From Planctomycetota bacterium (GTDB lineage Bacteria > Planctomycetota > Phycisphaerae > Phycisphaerales > SM1A02): a DNA stretch of 64,000 nt. The notes under the pieces were generated by a model, which had not been told where the DNA came from, did no database searches, and saw only the letters and a program-made list of their open reading frames with translations. Below are positions 27,244 through 35,771 of the stretch, piece after piece (position 1 is the first letter of the stretch; every line of letters begins with the position of its first letter). The stretch covers positions 92,919 to 156,918 of the forward strand of contig JACZRS010000008.1 of NCBI GenBank assembly GCA_022574595.1, read 5' to 3'. The position numbers and the translations under genes were made by a program.

Positions 27244-28161
27244 CTAAGGCCTGGGATGGTACTTCTTAACCACTGCTTTTAAGTGCGAACGATCTACATG
27301 TGTATAGATCTGTGTTGTGGCGATATCCGCGTGTCCCAGAAATTCTTGCACCATCCGCAAGTCCGCTCCGCCTATTAATAGATGCGTAGCAAAGCTGTGC
27401 CGCAGCATGTGTGGATGCACATCGGTCAAGCCTGCAAGCTGCGCGTTTCTGCGAACAATTTGCCAAACTGCAACACGCTCAAGTGGCCGACCTGTATTTG
27501 ATAAAAGCAAGCGATCTTTATCACGCCTATCACCAAACCGAGCAAGATTAGGCCTCTGCTCAGCTAAATACTCATCCGCAGCATCGCGTGCAGGCTTACC
27601 AATGGGGACCATCCGCTGCTTGTTACCTTTACCAGTAACTATTAGTACGCGCAGTGTTGCGTTATATTCATTAAGCTTCAGATCCGCTACTTCTGATGCG
27701 CGAAGGCCTGCTCCATACATAAGTTCCAACATCGCCTTATCGCGCATCCACAATCGGCCATGCTCAGGCGATGGTGCTGCCAGGATTTTTTTAAGTTGCT
27801 TTGGTGATAAAACGCCCGGCAAGCGCTTCCAGCATGTAGGTCTCTCTAATAATCGAGCGGGATCATTCTTAATATGTCCGTTAGCAAAAAGAAATCGGCA
27901 AAAAACCCGCAGGGTAGCAAGATGACGCGCAATTGAAATCGGCTGAAGATCGCGATCACGGTGCAAACTTCGTAGATGATCCGCAAGGTGTTGTGGTTTT
28001 ATGTTTTTAACGGATGCGATTTTTCGTTTACGCAGATCGCAAAGTAGATCGTCGAGATCGCGGCCGTAGGCTTCGAGTGTTGCGGCTGCAAGTCCCGCTT
28101 CAACCCTCAAGTACGACAAGAATTCACGTACCGGTTTGGCGAAGGGGCAAATTGTTTCCAT
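27244..28161 (-). CDS. Tyrosine recombinase XerC/XerD
   Basis: 305 residues. The N-terminal SAM-like core-binding domain (FLSYLRVEAGLAAATLEAYGRDL) is followed by the catalytic domain with Arg in YGAGLRASEVADL, Lys in VTGKGNKQRMVP, His-x-x-Arg in HMLRHSFATHLL, His in LGHADIATTQIYTHV, and the nucleophile Tyr in the same segment. The length and the DLRMVQEFLGHADIATTQIYTHV end fit a chromosome-dimer resolvase, not a phage integrase. Its 5' end overlaps the small Cys-rich gene upstream by 38 bases, so it likely shares a transcript with it. Confidence 0.92.
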   Translation of the reverse strand: METICPFAKPVREFLSYLRVEAGLAAATLEAYGRDLDDLLCDLRKRKIASVKNIKPQHLADHLRSLHRDRDLQPISIARHLATLRVFCRFLFANGHIKNDPARLLERPTCWKRLPGVLSPKQLKKILAAPSPEHGRLWMRDKAMLELMYGAGLRASEVADLKLNEYNATLRVLIVTGKGNKQRMVPIGKPARDAADEYLAEQRPNLARFGDRRDKDRLLLSNTGRPLERVAVWQIVRRNAQLAGLTDVHPHMLRHSFATHLLIGGADLRMVQEFLGHADIATTQIYTHVDRSHLKAVVKKYHPRP

Positions 28162-28354
28162 TGGATGTAAGTGCCACCAAATGATTTAGAAGATTTGATT
28201 GTGGGTTTCGTTCATGTTCACTATTGATTCGGTGATACATCAAGCAACTGCGATATGAACCAAAGCAAACACAAAACGCCTGTTCTAACTGGCCTAAACA
28301 CAGGCGGCTCGCACATCGAGGATCATCGCGATCAATATGTGGGCAAGCGCTCAT
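28124..28354 (-). CDS. Small Cys/His-rich protein
   Basis: 76 residues. The first 48 carry a striking pattern, CPHIDRDDPRCASRLCLGQL followed by FCVCFGSYRSCLMYHRI, which suggests a small metal-binding module; the pattern resembles short conserved proteins I associate with planctomycetes, by memory only. The tail after residue 50 is low in conserved-looking features and overlaps the start of the Xer gene. Function unknown. Confidence 0.5.
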   Translation of the reverse strand: MSACPHIDRDDPRCASRLCLGQLEQAFCVCFGSYRSCLMYHRINSEHERNPQSNLLNHLVALTSNGNNLPLRQTGT

Positions 28355-28568
28355 AATTTTTTGACTCGTAAGTGTTTAATTACACTTCCAAAGCCGTGGG
28401 AAGAATATCGACCGGTAGGGCGTAATCCTCCACAGAAATCTCATGCAACCACTTCTGCGAAATAGACACTTGTGCGCAACAATCGGCAAACATTGCGCGT
28501 TTGGTTTTTTCCTGCGCACCAACTGTGCATTACCCCCTTTGACAACTCACAAATAAGCATCATTAAAA

Positions 28569-28584
28569 AGGCACGCAAATTGCC
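28569..28584 (+). promoter_or_regulatory. Sigma-54-type promoter of the flagellar cluster
   Basis: AGGCACGCAAATTGCC matches TGGCACG-N4-TTGCA with two mismatches at the edges. GG at 28570-28571 and GC at 28582-28583 are exactly 10 bases apart. Transcription would start about 28595, before the AAGGAGG at 28612-28618. Flagellar rod and hook genes are under sigma-54 in many bacteria. A possible TTGACA hexamer lies upstream at about 28540 but lacks a good -10. From 28355 to 28568 nothing else is seen. Confidence 0.65.
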
Positions 28585-28623
28585 TTTGCATAAGCGTTCA
28601 GCTAGAGCGGCAAGGAGGCCCCG

Positions 28624-28869
28624 GTGCAAGAACATATTCGCCAATTGATTGAGCGAGCCCAGCGATCCGAGGATCGGATCACGTTAAGCGGCAAGCAAGA
28701 CTCTGCAACACAACTTGCAGAAGAAGTTGTCCGCTTAGCACACTTGGCCGCTTCGACTCACATGTTGCTTTATGCAAAGGATAAGGCAATTAGCAGCGCG
28801 ATTAGTGTAGAAACTCCAGCAAACGACGCATCACAACTTCACCTAAGCCAGCAGGAGCAAACCTCATGA
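28624..28869 (+). CDS. Small helical protein heading the flagellar rod cluster
   Basis: 81 residues starting at GTG 28624, five bases after a perfect AAGGAGG. It is mostly helical (RQLIERAQRSEDRITLSG, QLAEEVVRLAHLAASTHMLLYAKDKAI) with a polar tail and no signal peptide. The stop overlaps the flgF ATG by 4 bp (ATGA). Its place as first gene of a flagellar operon suggests a cytoplasmic chaperone or an export/assembly factor, but no family is recognised. Confidence 0.65.
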   Translation: MQEHIRQLIERAQRSEDRITLSGKQDSATQLAEEVVRLAHLAASTHMLLYAKDKAISSAISVETPANDASQLHLSQQEQTS

Positions 28870-29642
28870 ATTACGGGATGTACCTCTCAGCTACTGGTGT
28901 AATAAGCAACATGCACCGTCAGGATGTCTTAGCCAACAACCTGGCCAACCTTAATACCGTGGCTTTTAAGCCTGATGTTGCATACACCGTCCAGCGCTTA
29001 CCTGCAAGGTTGGAAAGCCCAAGTGGTGCAGAAGCGCAGCGATTGCTCGAAAGACTAGGTGGTGGCCACCTCCTTAAACAAACACTGGTAAGCCTAAAGC
29101 AAGGCACGCTTACACAAACGGGTAACAATCTAGATTTTGCCATCGACGGCGAAGGATTCTTTGTCGTGGCAGATGATCCAGCAGCTGGTCAAGAGGAATT
29201 TCGTCTAACGCGCGATGGTAGATTTACCCTGAATAAAGCTGGTGAAATGGTGATGGCAGGTAGTGGTCTCAAGGTGCTGGACATCGAAAACAAACCGATC
29301 ATCCTCGATCAAAACGCAGCAGTACACATGAATCCCTCCGGCCTAATTGTTCAGGATGGTAAAGTACGTGCCCAAGTAAAAATAGTAGCTGCAATTAAAC
29401 CAGCAGATCTCATAAAACTAGGCAACAATGTTCTAAAACTTAGAAATGGCGGACCTCTAGCACTAAGGCCTGCTACGGGATTATTGGTGCAAGAACACGT
29501 AGAGGCAAGCAACGTTGACCCCGTAATGACGTTAAGCAATATGATATCAGCATCCAAAGCTGTTGCGGCAAATGTAAAGCTCATGCAATACCACGATCAC
29601 CTTATAGGCCAGGCGGTAAATACGCTTGGTCGAGTTGCGTGA
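28866..29642 (+). CDS. flgF: Flagellar basal-body rod protein FlgF
   Basis: 258 residues of the rod/hook family: N-terminal YLSATGVISNMHRQDVLANNLANLNT with the conserved ANNLAN, middle domain GEGFFVV...RDGRFTLNKAGEMV, and C-terminal VEASNVDPVMTLSNMI. It forms part of the proximal rod. It is annotated FlgF and not FlgG because it precedes flgG and is the less canonical of the two. Co-translated with the small upstream gene. Confidence 0.9.
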   Translation: MNYGMYLSATGVISNMHRQDVLANNLANLNTVAFKPDVAYTVQRLPARLESPSGAEAQRLLERLGGGHLLKQTLVSLKQGTLTQTGNNLDFAIDGEGFFVVADDPAAGQEEFRLTRDGRFTLNKAGEMVMAGSGLKVLDIENKPIILDQNAAVHMNPSGLIVQDGKVRAQVKIVAAIKPADLIKLGNNVLKLRNGGPLALRPATGLLVQEHVEASNVDPVMTLSNMISASKAVAANVKLMQYHDHLIGQAVNTLGRVA

Positions 29643-29690
29643 TTTGATGATTAATGAATTAGATTTTTAGAATTAGAAGAGGAACCCCAA

Positions 29691-30500
29691 ATGGCCATCA
29701 TCGCCCTTCATTCCGGAGCAACAGGATTAAGCGCTCAAAATACCGCTTTGGATGTGATTGCTAACAATTTAGCCAACTCCAACACTAACGGTTTCAAGGC
29801 CAGCCGCACCCTGTTTCAGGACTTGCTGTATTTGCAGCGGGCTCAGCCTGGCACGGAAAATGCAAACGGCGATCAAAGACCTACGGGTATTTACGTCGGT
29901 CTTGGCGTAAAAGTTTCCGGCACACAAGTTGACTTTAGAACCGGATCCGCAACCCCAACCCAGCGTGAGTTGGACATAATGATTGATGGCAAAGGTTTCT
30001 TTCAAGTTGAAATAGATCCTGATGTCGGTGAAGGTTTGGCATATACTCGCGCAGGAAACTTCACGCTCAATTCTGATCGTGATTTGGTGCTCATAACCGA
30101 TCAAGGACGCAAACTCGAACCAAACATCAATATCCCAGCCGATGCTACCGCAGTTTCAATTAGCGAAGACGGAACGGTTAGTGCTGAAATTGCAGGGCAG
30201 ATTCAACCTCAAATAATTGGACAGATCCAAATCGCAACGTTTGTAAATGAATCTGGATTAAAGCAAATTGGTGAGAATCTCTATCTCCCAACAGTTGCCT
30301 CAGGAGATGCAGCTCTTGGTGATCCAATCAGCGATGGTAGAGGCAGCTTATTGCAAGGATTTGTTGAAGGCTCCAACGTCGATCCCGTTGTTGAATTAGT
30401 AAACTTAATTAGAACGCAGCGAGCGTTTGAACTAAACAGTCAATCAATCCAGGCTGCCGACGAAGTGCTGCAAACCATCGGGCGCTTGCGTCGATTCTAA
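29691..30500 (+). CDS. flgG: Flagellar distal rod protein FlgG
   Basis: 269 residues, close to the usual 260. IALHSGATGLSAQNTALDVIANNLANSNTNGFKASR, GKGFFQVE, AYTRAGNFTLNSD and the C-terminal VEGSNVDPVVELVNLIRTQRAFELNSQSIQAADE (in parts) are diagnostic. It builds the distal rod in the periplasm, crossing peptidoglycan. It lies 48 bases after flgF. Confidence 0.95.
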   Translation: MAIIALHSGATGLSAQNTALDVIANNLANSNTNGFKASRTLFQDLLYLQRAQPGTENANGDQRPTGIYVGLGVKVSGTQVDFRTGSATPTQRELDIMIDGKGFFQVEIDPDVGEGLAYTRAGNFTLNSDRDLVLITDQGRKLEPNINIPADATAVSISEDGTVSAEIAGQIQPQIIGQIQIATFVNESGLKQIGENLYLPTVASGDAALGDPISDGRGSLLQGFVEGSNVDPVVELVNLIRTQRAFELNSQSIQAADEVLQTIGRLRRF

Positions 30501-30535
30501 GTAGCTTTTTAGCAAGATTCAAGAGGATAATTCCA

Positions 30536-31636
30536 ATGAGATTTTCGCTTATGAATAGTTTGAAATGGAATCTTGCAATTCTAATTGCAGCACTGTTGAT
30601 AACTTCATCTTCCCTTGCTGATGAAATCAGACTCAAAGGGTCTGTACGCTTGCAAGCCCATGCTCAGGTTGTTCTTTTATCCGATATAGCTGTTTTAACT
30701 GGTGATATCGCTCATAAATATGCGGATACGGTAATTGCCGATGCGCCTAAAGATGGGCGAGTACTTGAACTTTCAATTTCAGCTGTCAGGCGCGTGCTTA
30801 GTGATGCGGATGCACACTGGGGTAAATTGCAGCTCATTGGCAGGCGCGTATTGGTGCGCCCAAGATTTGCTGAAGCTACGCCCCCGCCTCAGGCAATGAT
30901 GCCTACTTCTATTGTTAAAACAACTAGAATTAAGTCAAAGGCCAAATTTGTTAATAAGCAGCGGATTTATGAATCCGCAGCCGAGCTTGTCAAAGAGCGC
31001 ACATTGCGCGGCAGTATTGCAGAGTTTCTAGCTAAGGGCTTAAAAATAGCACCAAGTAAATTGCGTCTGAATTTTAGTGCTAATGATGCCAGCATGCTTG
31101 ATGCAAGTACCAATGCTTTCCGCTTTGAAATTCAGCCTCGAAGTAATCTACAAAGCGATCGGGTTGAATTAAGCGTAATATTTTGGAGTAATAATTCAGT
31201 CAATCAAACACATTCGCTGTCGGTACATCCGAGTGTATCAATAGATGCCGTCAAGGTTACTCAAGATATTAAGCGCGGCGAAACTCTTACCGAAGTCGAC
31301 CTAACTTCCGAGCAACAATGGGTTTCTGCCGGCGCTGCCATACATATTCCGTCACTAATTGAAGCGGTGGGCAGAATAGCTACATCAAGAATAAAAGAGG
31401 GTACAACCCTAAAAAGGCAGCAAATTAGAAGGCAGTTCGTCGTCAAACGAGGTGATAGAGTCATAGTAAAGTGCATTGTCGGGGGAGTTGTCATAACACT
31501 TGAAGCCGAAGCGAAAAGCGATGGGGCAATCGGGGATGATATTGAATTTAAAAAAATAGGCGAACGAGAAACATTCATAGCCACCGTGTCCGGGTCAAGA
31601 GCTGCAGTATTGAATTTGCATAACAAATCACTTTAG
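30536..31636 (+). CDS. flgA: Flagellar P-ring assembly chaperone FlgA
   Basis: 366 residues with a signal peptide (WNLAILIAALLITSSSLA). The C-terminal half is a SAF-type domain: VKVTQDIKRGETLTEVDL, AVGRIATSRIKEGTTLKRQQI, VVKRGDRVIVKCIVGGVVI, as in FlgA. It is longer than the enterobacterial protein (about 220 residues) because of a roughly 150-residue N-terminal region, as in other non-proteobacterial FlgA. An AGAGGATAA ribosome site precedes the ATG. Helps FlgI polymerise into the P-ring; flgI itself is not in this cluster. Confidence 0.85.
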   Translation: MRFSLMNSLKWNLAILIAALLITSSSLADEIRLKGSVRLQAHAQVVLLSDIAVLTGDIAHKYADTVIADAPKDGRVLELSISAVRRVLSDADAHWGKLQLIGRRVLVRPRFAEATPPPQAMMPTSIVKTTRIKSKAKFVNKQRIYESAAELVKERTLRGSIAEFLAKGLKIAPSKLRLNFSANDASMLDASTNAFRFEIQPRSNLQSDRVELSVIFWSNNSVNQTHSLSVHPSVSIDAVKVTQDIKRGETLTEVDLTSEQQWVSAGAAIHIPSLIEAVGRIATSRIKEGTTLKRQQIRRQFVVKRGDRVIVKCIVGGVVITLEAEAKSDGAIGDDIEFKKIGERETFIATVSGSRAAVLNLHNKSL

Positions 31637-31661
31637 TAACTTCTTATACTTGGGATTAATA

Positions 31662-32399
31662 ATGATTCAGCGAAAAACTTTGCTTGTGTTTTTGAGTTAC
31701 ATTGCTTCTATTGCGCTATTTGCAGCAAACACTAGCGCTGATGAAGTATTGACATCGGATGGCCCCACAAGTTCGCTGATGGCTAAAGCTCTAGCTGCGC
31801 CAACAGATGACTTGAAAACAAATGAAACACCACACGCGCTTCAGAAGTTTAGTATGTTTGCCATTGTAGAAGCACAACAAGCATCTTTTCATGTACACGA
31901 TTTAATTCAAATTATCGTAAGCGAATCTTCAAAGGGTAAATTGAGTCACAAATTGGACTCTGATAAAGAGTACGACATCACAGCGGATGTGTCTGCCTGG
32001 CCAGCGCTTTCGCTGCGCGATTTGCTTAATCTGCAAGTCGCAGCAGGCAGAACTACGGGATTACCTAGACTTGATATAGGTTTTTCCAGTGAGTTTTCGG
32101 GTCAAGGTAAATACGATCGCAAAGATGACTTTACCGCACGCTTAACCGCAGAAGTTATCGAAGTACTCCCCAATGGCAACCTTGTTCTGGAAGCACGAAG
32201 TTACATCAAGCTCGATGAAGAGGAATCAACTATAACTGTAACAGGCATATGTCGGCCTAACGATATTAGTGCTAACAACACCATACTTTCACACAGCCTG
32301 CATGATCTAAAGATCGAAAAGATGAATAAGGGTGAGCTTAAAAACGCCAACCAAAAAGGCATACTCTCCAAAGTCCTCGACGCAGTATTTGCATTTTAA
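31662..32399 (+). CDS. flgH: Flagellar L-ring protein FlgH
   Basis: 245 residues from the ATG at 31662; a TTG at 31650 would add four. The signal segment LLVFLSYIASIALFAANTSA is followed by the FlgH core: HDLIQIIVSESSKGKLSHK, LDIGFSSEFSGQGKYDRKDDFTARLTAEVIEVLPNGNLVLEA (in parts), GICRPNDISANNTILSHSLHDLKI. The Cys of a lipobox is not seen at the usual place. FlgH forms the outer-membrane L-ring, which implies a diderm envelope. The operon ends here at a REP pair; flgI and flgJ are elsewhere. Confidence 0.85.
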   Translation: MIQRKTLLVFLSYIASIALFAANTSADEVLTSDGPTSSLMAKALAAPTDDLKTNETPHALQKFSMFAIVEAQQASFHVHDLIQIIVSESSKGKLSHKLDSDKEYDITADVSAWPALSLRDLLNLQVAAGRTTGLPRLDIGFSSEFSGQGKYDRKDDFTARLTAEVIEVLPNGNLVLEARSYIKLDEEESTITVTGICRPNDISANNTILSHSLHDLKIEKMNKGELKNANQKGILSKVLDAVFAF

Positions 32400-32415
32400 T
32401 ATAGTTCCCCCCCCC

Positions 32416-32633
32416 GTTTAGCGGGAGACGCGCAGCGTCCCAAAGAGCGCTGAAATGAAAAAATAAATGTATGTTTCCAAAAAAATGCGGGGCAAACCCA
32501 CGCGTCTAATTATTATTGTTAAAACGATAACCCGGATTTAATTAAAGAATTGATGGTACGGAGGAGGTTTCAGTATCACCACGTATTTTGCAATATGGGC
32601 GGTTTACGGGACGCTGCGCGTCACCCGCTAAAC
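32416..32633. repeat. Inverted pair of family-2 REPs
   Basis: A plus-oriented copy (32416-32441, stem GGGAGACGC/GCGTCCC) and a minus-oriented copy (32608-32633) face each other across 166 bases of AT-rich DNA with no coding signal. The pair separates flgH from the convergent trpS and may act as a bidirectional transcription barrier. A run of 9 C precedes the first copy. Confidence 0.8.
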
Positions 32634-32642
32634 GGGTGGTGA

Positions 32643-33716
32643 CTATCTATACCGAACCTCGCGCTCAAAGAATCCTAACTTCGCGGCTTCTTTTGCTCGC
32701 GCTAGAACTTCCTCGGTAACTTCGATTGCGTGTGCTGAACCGGCTTTTAGAATATCTAAAATCGTCGCGTCATCTTTTTCATACTCAACTCTGCGCTTGC
32801 GCATTGGTTCTAATAGCTCGTTAATAGCATCGGCGACTTCTTGTTTGATATGGCCGTCGCCGATGTTGTCCCCACGCTTGTAACGATCTTTTAACTCTGC
32901 AACGCGATCTGCATCGTTAATAAAACACTCAACATAATGAAACAGAACATTGTCAGGATCGCCTGGCTCGGTTGGACTTTGCCGGCCTGTAAAAATCTTG
33001 CCGACCTTTTTCTTGACCTGTTCTTCGGTATCGGTGATGAAAATTGCGTTGCCCAGCGACTTACTCATTTTCTGTTTGCCATCGTATCCCATTAGTTTGC
33101 CGACTTTTCCTACATCCGCAACGGGAATTGGAAATACTCCGCCAAGCTCTACGTGATCTTTATCATCTGCTTGATCGGAAACGTTGCAGTACATCTGATT
33201 AAACCTGCGCGCTACTTCGCGGGTTAATTCCAAATGCGGAACTTGATCTTCGCCAACGGGTACTGAATGAGCAGCAAACGCGAGGATATCCGCGGTTTGT
33301 CCTACTACGTAAAGTGGAAAACCAAAGCTATAATTATCGCCTAGGCCTTTGACCTTGATCTCTTCCTTTAGCGTGGGGTTGCGCATCACACGGTTAAACG
33401 GCAATAGCATGGCAAACAAATATGTCAGCTCAGAAATCGCAGGCACTTCGGTTTGAATAACAAACGAAGCTTTATTGGGATCAACCCCCATGGCTAGTTG
33501 GTCGCGAACAATCTCGATAACATCGTTATGCACACTCTCCGGCTCATTGGCCCGTGTTGTAAACGCATGCATATTTGCTATTAAGAAAAAACACTCATAC
33601 GTATCCTGCAATTCAATGCGGCGACGAACCGACCCCACATAGTGGCCAAGATGAAGCTGACCCGTGGGTGTATCGCCGGTGAGGATTCTTGGTCTTGTAT
33701 TAGATGGGTTACTCAT
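32643..33716 (-). CDS. trpS: Tryptophanyl-tRNA synthetase
   Basis: 357 residues, class I synthetase. The HIGH-like motif is TGQLHLGHYVGS near residue 18, and the KMSKS loop is intact in QKMSKSLGNAIF. Other family segments are IANMHAFTT and PVGEDQVPHLELTREVARRFN. It charges tRNA-Trp. A REP lies 9 bases past its stop. It is preceded on the same strand by the CPBP protease gene. Confidence 0.96.
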   Translation of the reverse strand: MSNPSNTRPRILTGDTPTGQLHLGHYVGSVRRRIELQDTYECFFLIANMHAFTTRANEPESVHNDVIEIVRDQLAMGVDPNKASFVIQTEVPAISELTYLFAMLLPFNRVMRNPTLKEEIKVKGLGDNYSFGFPLYVVGQTADILAFAAHSVPVGEDQVPHLELTREVARRFNQMYCNVSDQADDKDHVELGGVFPIPVADVGKVGKLMGYDGKQKMSKSLGNAIFITDTEEQVKKKVGKIFTGRQSPTEPGDPDNVLFHYVECFINDADRVAELKDRYKRGDNIGDGHIKQEVADAINELLEPMRKRRVEYEKDDATILDILKAGSAHAIEVTEEVLARAKEAAKLGFFEREVRYR

Positions 33717-33739
33717 GAAAAAGCAGTGTAGCAGTGAGA

Positions 33740-34720
33740 TCAGCTTGATGCAGCAGTAAATGTTGCGAGCAGGATATTTGTAAGATTAAAAAGACTGTGC
33801 ATGACAATCGGAGCCCAAAGCCTGCCTGTTTTTTCATATACCCAGCCAAAGCCCAATGATATTACAAATAGAGTGGGTAAAGCACTGTAGTTGATCGCAC
33901 TTATGTGCATCAATGTAAATATCGCACTTACTGCAATGATCGCTTGCCAACGGCCAAGCCCCAGGCGAATTGCGATTTGCTGAAGTATCCCTCGATAGAG
34001 AATTTCCTCCATTAATGGTGCGCCAATTAAAACCAAAGCTGACATGGTGAAGAACGCGACATCTCTAGGAGATTCGATCAGTAGATTGAGAGTAGTATGA
34101 GAAATTGGATTAGGCGGATTGCCCGTTAATAGTTGCGAAATTTGGCCCGAGATAAATCCAACCAACCCGACAATCGGCAAGAAAACTATCAGCCCGCCCA
34201 TGCCCAGAAGAACTGCTCGTGCGATTGGCCAACGGTTGTTAGCAGCTGCTTTGCCTGCCCTTATTACCAGCCAAGCAAACACCAAAGCTGCTAACCCTTG
34301 AGCTACATACACCCCTGATGAACTCTTGGCTAAATCTGCCAGGGCAAGCACGCTACCTTCATCTGGCGGAACAATATTAAATATTTTATTAGCCGCCAGA
34401 GCACCAAGCGCAGCTATTGAAAACATCACCAAGAACAGAGCCAAGCCTTCAATTGGAGAAAAAGCCACTGGCCTGCTCGGTGCATCATTCAGCCGATACC
34501 AGCGCCGCCACACAAATAGCCCAATAGCAATCAGCCCTATGACAATCTGTGGCCAAACCAGCCCTTGATCTACTGCGACCGCTTCTACTGAGGATTCATC
34601 CATTGCTGCAACCTCGCCGATGATGTTTGGCTCAGCTTGTTGTAAATAAGCATCGGCCCCACTGGATATGACAAGTACGGGTAAGATAACAATCGCTGCT
34701 ATGGAAACCGCTCTGGACAA
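33740..34720 (-). CDS. CPBP family intramembrane metalloprotease
   Basis: About 326 residues if started at TTG 34720, which gives a signal-like N-terminus (SRAVSIAAIVILPVLVISSGADA). The frame remains open to 34936 but that part lies opposite trpC and is not credible; the first internal ATG is at 34603. Multiple membrane helices are followed by the family motifs EEILYRGILQQ (Glu-Glu-x3-Arg), the FTLMHISAIN helix with His, and HSLFNLTN. Such proteins are CAAX-protease/bacteriocin-processing-like; substrate unknown. Confidence 0.8.
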   Translation of the reverse strand: MSRAVSIAAIVILPVLVISSGADAYLQQAEPNIIGEVAAMDESSVEAVAVDQGLVWPQIVIGLIAIGLFVWRRWYRLNDAPSRPVAFSPIEGLALFLVMFSIAALGALAANKIFNIVPPDEGSVLALADLAKSSSGVYVAQGLAALVFAWLVIRAGKAAANNRWPIARAVLLGMGGLIVFLPIVGLVGFISGQISQLLTGNPPNPISHTTLNLLIESPRDVAFFTMSALVLIGAPLMEEILYRGILQQIAIRLGLGRWQAIIAVSAIFTLMHISAINYSALPTLFVISLGFGWVYEKTGRLWAPIVMHSLFNLTNILLATFTAASS

Positions 34721-35528
34721 AATTATTGCTCGCAAGCGTATTGAGGTTGAAAAGGCCAAGGCTGCTACATCTTTGGATACGCTTAAGGAACGTGCAAGCG
34801 AAGTTGGCCGTCCTCGGAATTTCTTCGCTGCGGTTATCAACCAAAGACCTCGCAGAACTACGCGCATTATTGCGGAGATTAAAAAACGCAGCCCCTCGGC
34901 CGGCCTGATCCGCGAAGATTTCGACGTAGTTGACATTGCAAAACAATATCACGAGGCGGGCGCAGCTGCGATCTCATGCCTCACTGATGAGGAAGATTTT
35001 GGTGGCCACCTGGGATATATCCATCAAATACGCGATGCGGTGCCGCTTCCAGTTTTAAGAAAAGATTTTATAGTTGATAAGTATCAGATTTGGGAATCGC
35101 GGGCGGCGGGTGCCGATGCTGTATTGCTGATTGCGGATGTGCTCGAAGAGGGCGAACTTGTGGATATGGCTATCCTCGCCCGTGAGCTGAAAATGACCAC
35201 GCTCATCGAAGCCCACGACTTGGATCGACTGCTGAAGATTCACCAATACGTCGGCTTCCCACATGCGGGCTATTCGCTGCTGGGGATAAACAACCGTGAT
35301 CTAAGAACCATGAAAACCGATATCAAGCATACATTCCGTGTGCTGGAATTCATTGAAGATCGAAAAATAGTTGTTAGTGAAAGCGGCATAACTTCCGCAA
35401 CAGATCTAGCCAAGCTAAGACAACGTGGAGTCAATATTGTTCTAGTCGGCGAACACCTGCTACGCCAGGAACACCCCGGCAATGCACTAAGAGAACTGCT
35501 GGGGCAAAGCATTGATGGAAACGTATAA
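34701..35528 (+). CDS. trpC: Indole-3-glycerol phosphate synthase
   Basis: 275 residues from the ATG at 34701 (METALDKIIARKRIEVEKAK); an earlier ATG at 34668 would add 11. TIM-barrel motifs are IIAEIKKRSPSAG (catalytic Lys), LTDEEDFGGHL, VLRKDFIVDKYQIWESRAAGADAVLL (in parts), LLGINNRDLRTM and VSESGITSA. It closes the indole ring in tryptophan synthesis. No other trp biosynthesis gene is adjacent, though trpS lies just across the CPBP gene. No clear ribosome site. Confidence 0.95.
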   Translation: METALDKIIARKRIEVEKAKAATSLDTLKERASEVGRPRNFFAAVINQRPRRTTRIIAEIKKRSPSAGLIREDFDVVDIAKQYHEAGAAAISCLTDEEDFGGHLGYIHQIRDAVPLPVLRKDFIVDKYQIWESRAAGADAVLLIADVLEEGELVDMAILARELKMTTLIEAHDLDRLLKIHQYVGFPHAGYSLLGINNRDLRTMKTDIKHTFRVLEFIEDRKIVVSESGITSATDLAKLRQRGVNIVLVGEHLLRQEHPGNALRELLGQSIDGNV

Positions 35529-35535
35529 CTAATAG

Positions 35536-35553
35536 GTCAGGCCTCGGCCTGAC
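35536..35553. other. Hairpin after trpC
   Basis: GTCAGGCC-TC-GGCCTGAC is an 8-bp perfect inverted repeat 8 bases after the trpC stop. No T-run follows, so it is more likely a dispersed palindromic unit than a terminator. Confidence 0.5.
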
Positions 35554-35606
35554 ACGATTAAATTGCAGCAGAATCAAAGCCTTCCCTACATGGCTTGACC
35601 GCACAA

Positions 35607-35644
35607 TTCTTATTCTAATGTTCTTAAGAACATTAGAATAAGAA
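35607..35644. repeat. 38-bp perfect palindrome, copy 1
   Basis: The arm TTCTTATTCTAATGTTCTT is followed at once by its exact complement, without a loop. Flanks are CCGCACAA on the left and ATTGAA on the right. Copy 2 at 38241-38278 has the same length and flanks in inverted orientation, with one compensated base-pair change. Confidence 0.85.
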
Positions 35645-35681
35645 ATTGAATAATTAAGATGAATGATGATGGTTTTCATAA

Positions 35682-35708
35682 GTGGCACGGGCGTCTCGCC
35701 CGTGCCAC
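35682..35708. repeat. GTGGCACGGGCG hairpin repeat
   Basis: GTGGCACGGGCG-TCT-CGCCCGTGCCAC is a 12-bp perfect hairpin. A related copy with GCATGGGCG/CGCCCGTGC lies at 38143-38162. This type of GC-rich palindrome is dispersed in many bacterial genomes. Confidence 0.75.
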
Positions 35709-35771
35709 CGAGAGTTAGGAATAAAGCACAGTAGCTGACCGCTGACCGCTTTCTCCCTACTATCTTCAACC

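Noticed and set aside
27244-28161. Tyrosine recombinase as sign of a prophage or integrative element
   Set aside because: Length and motifs fit chromosomal XerC/XerD; no phage genes or attachment repeats are near.
28539-28568. Sigma-70 promoter (TTGACA) before the flagellar cluster
   Set aside because: The -35-like hexamer is good but no convincing -10 at 16-18 bases is present; the sigma-54-like site fits better.
28441-28644. 67-codon minus-strand frame upstream of the flagellar cluster
   Set aside because: It covers the sigma-54-like promoter and has no ribosome site or family resemblance.
34721-34936. Upstream extension of the CPBP protease frame
   Set aside because: It is the antisense of trpC and has no membrane-protein character.
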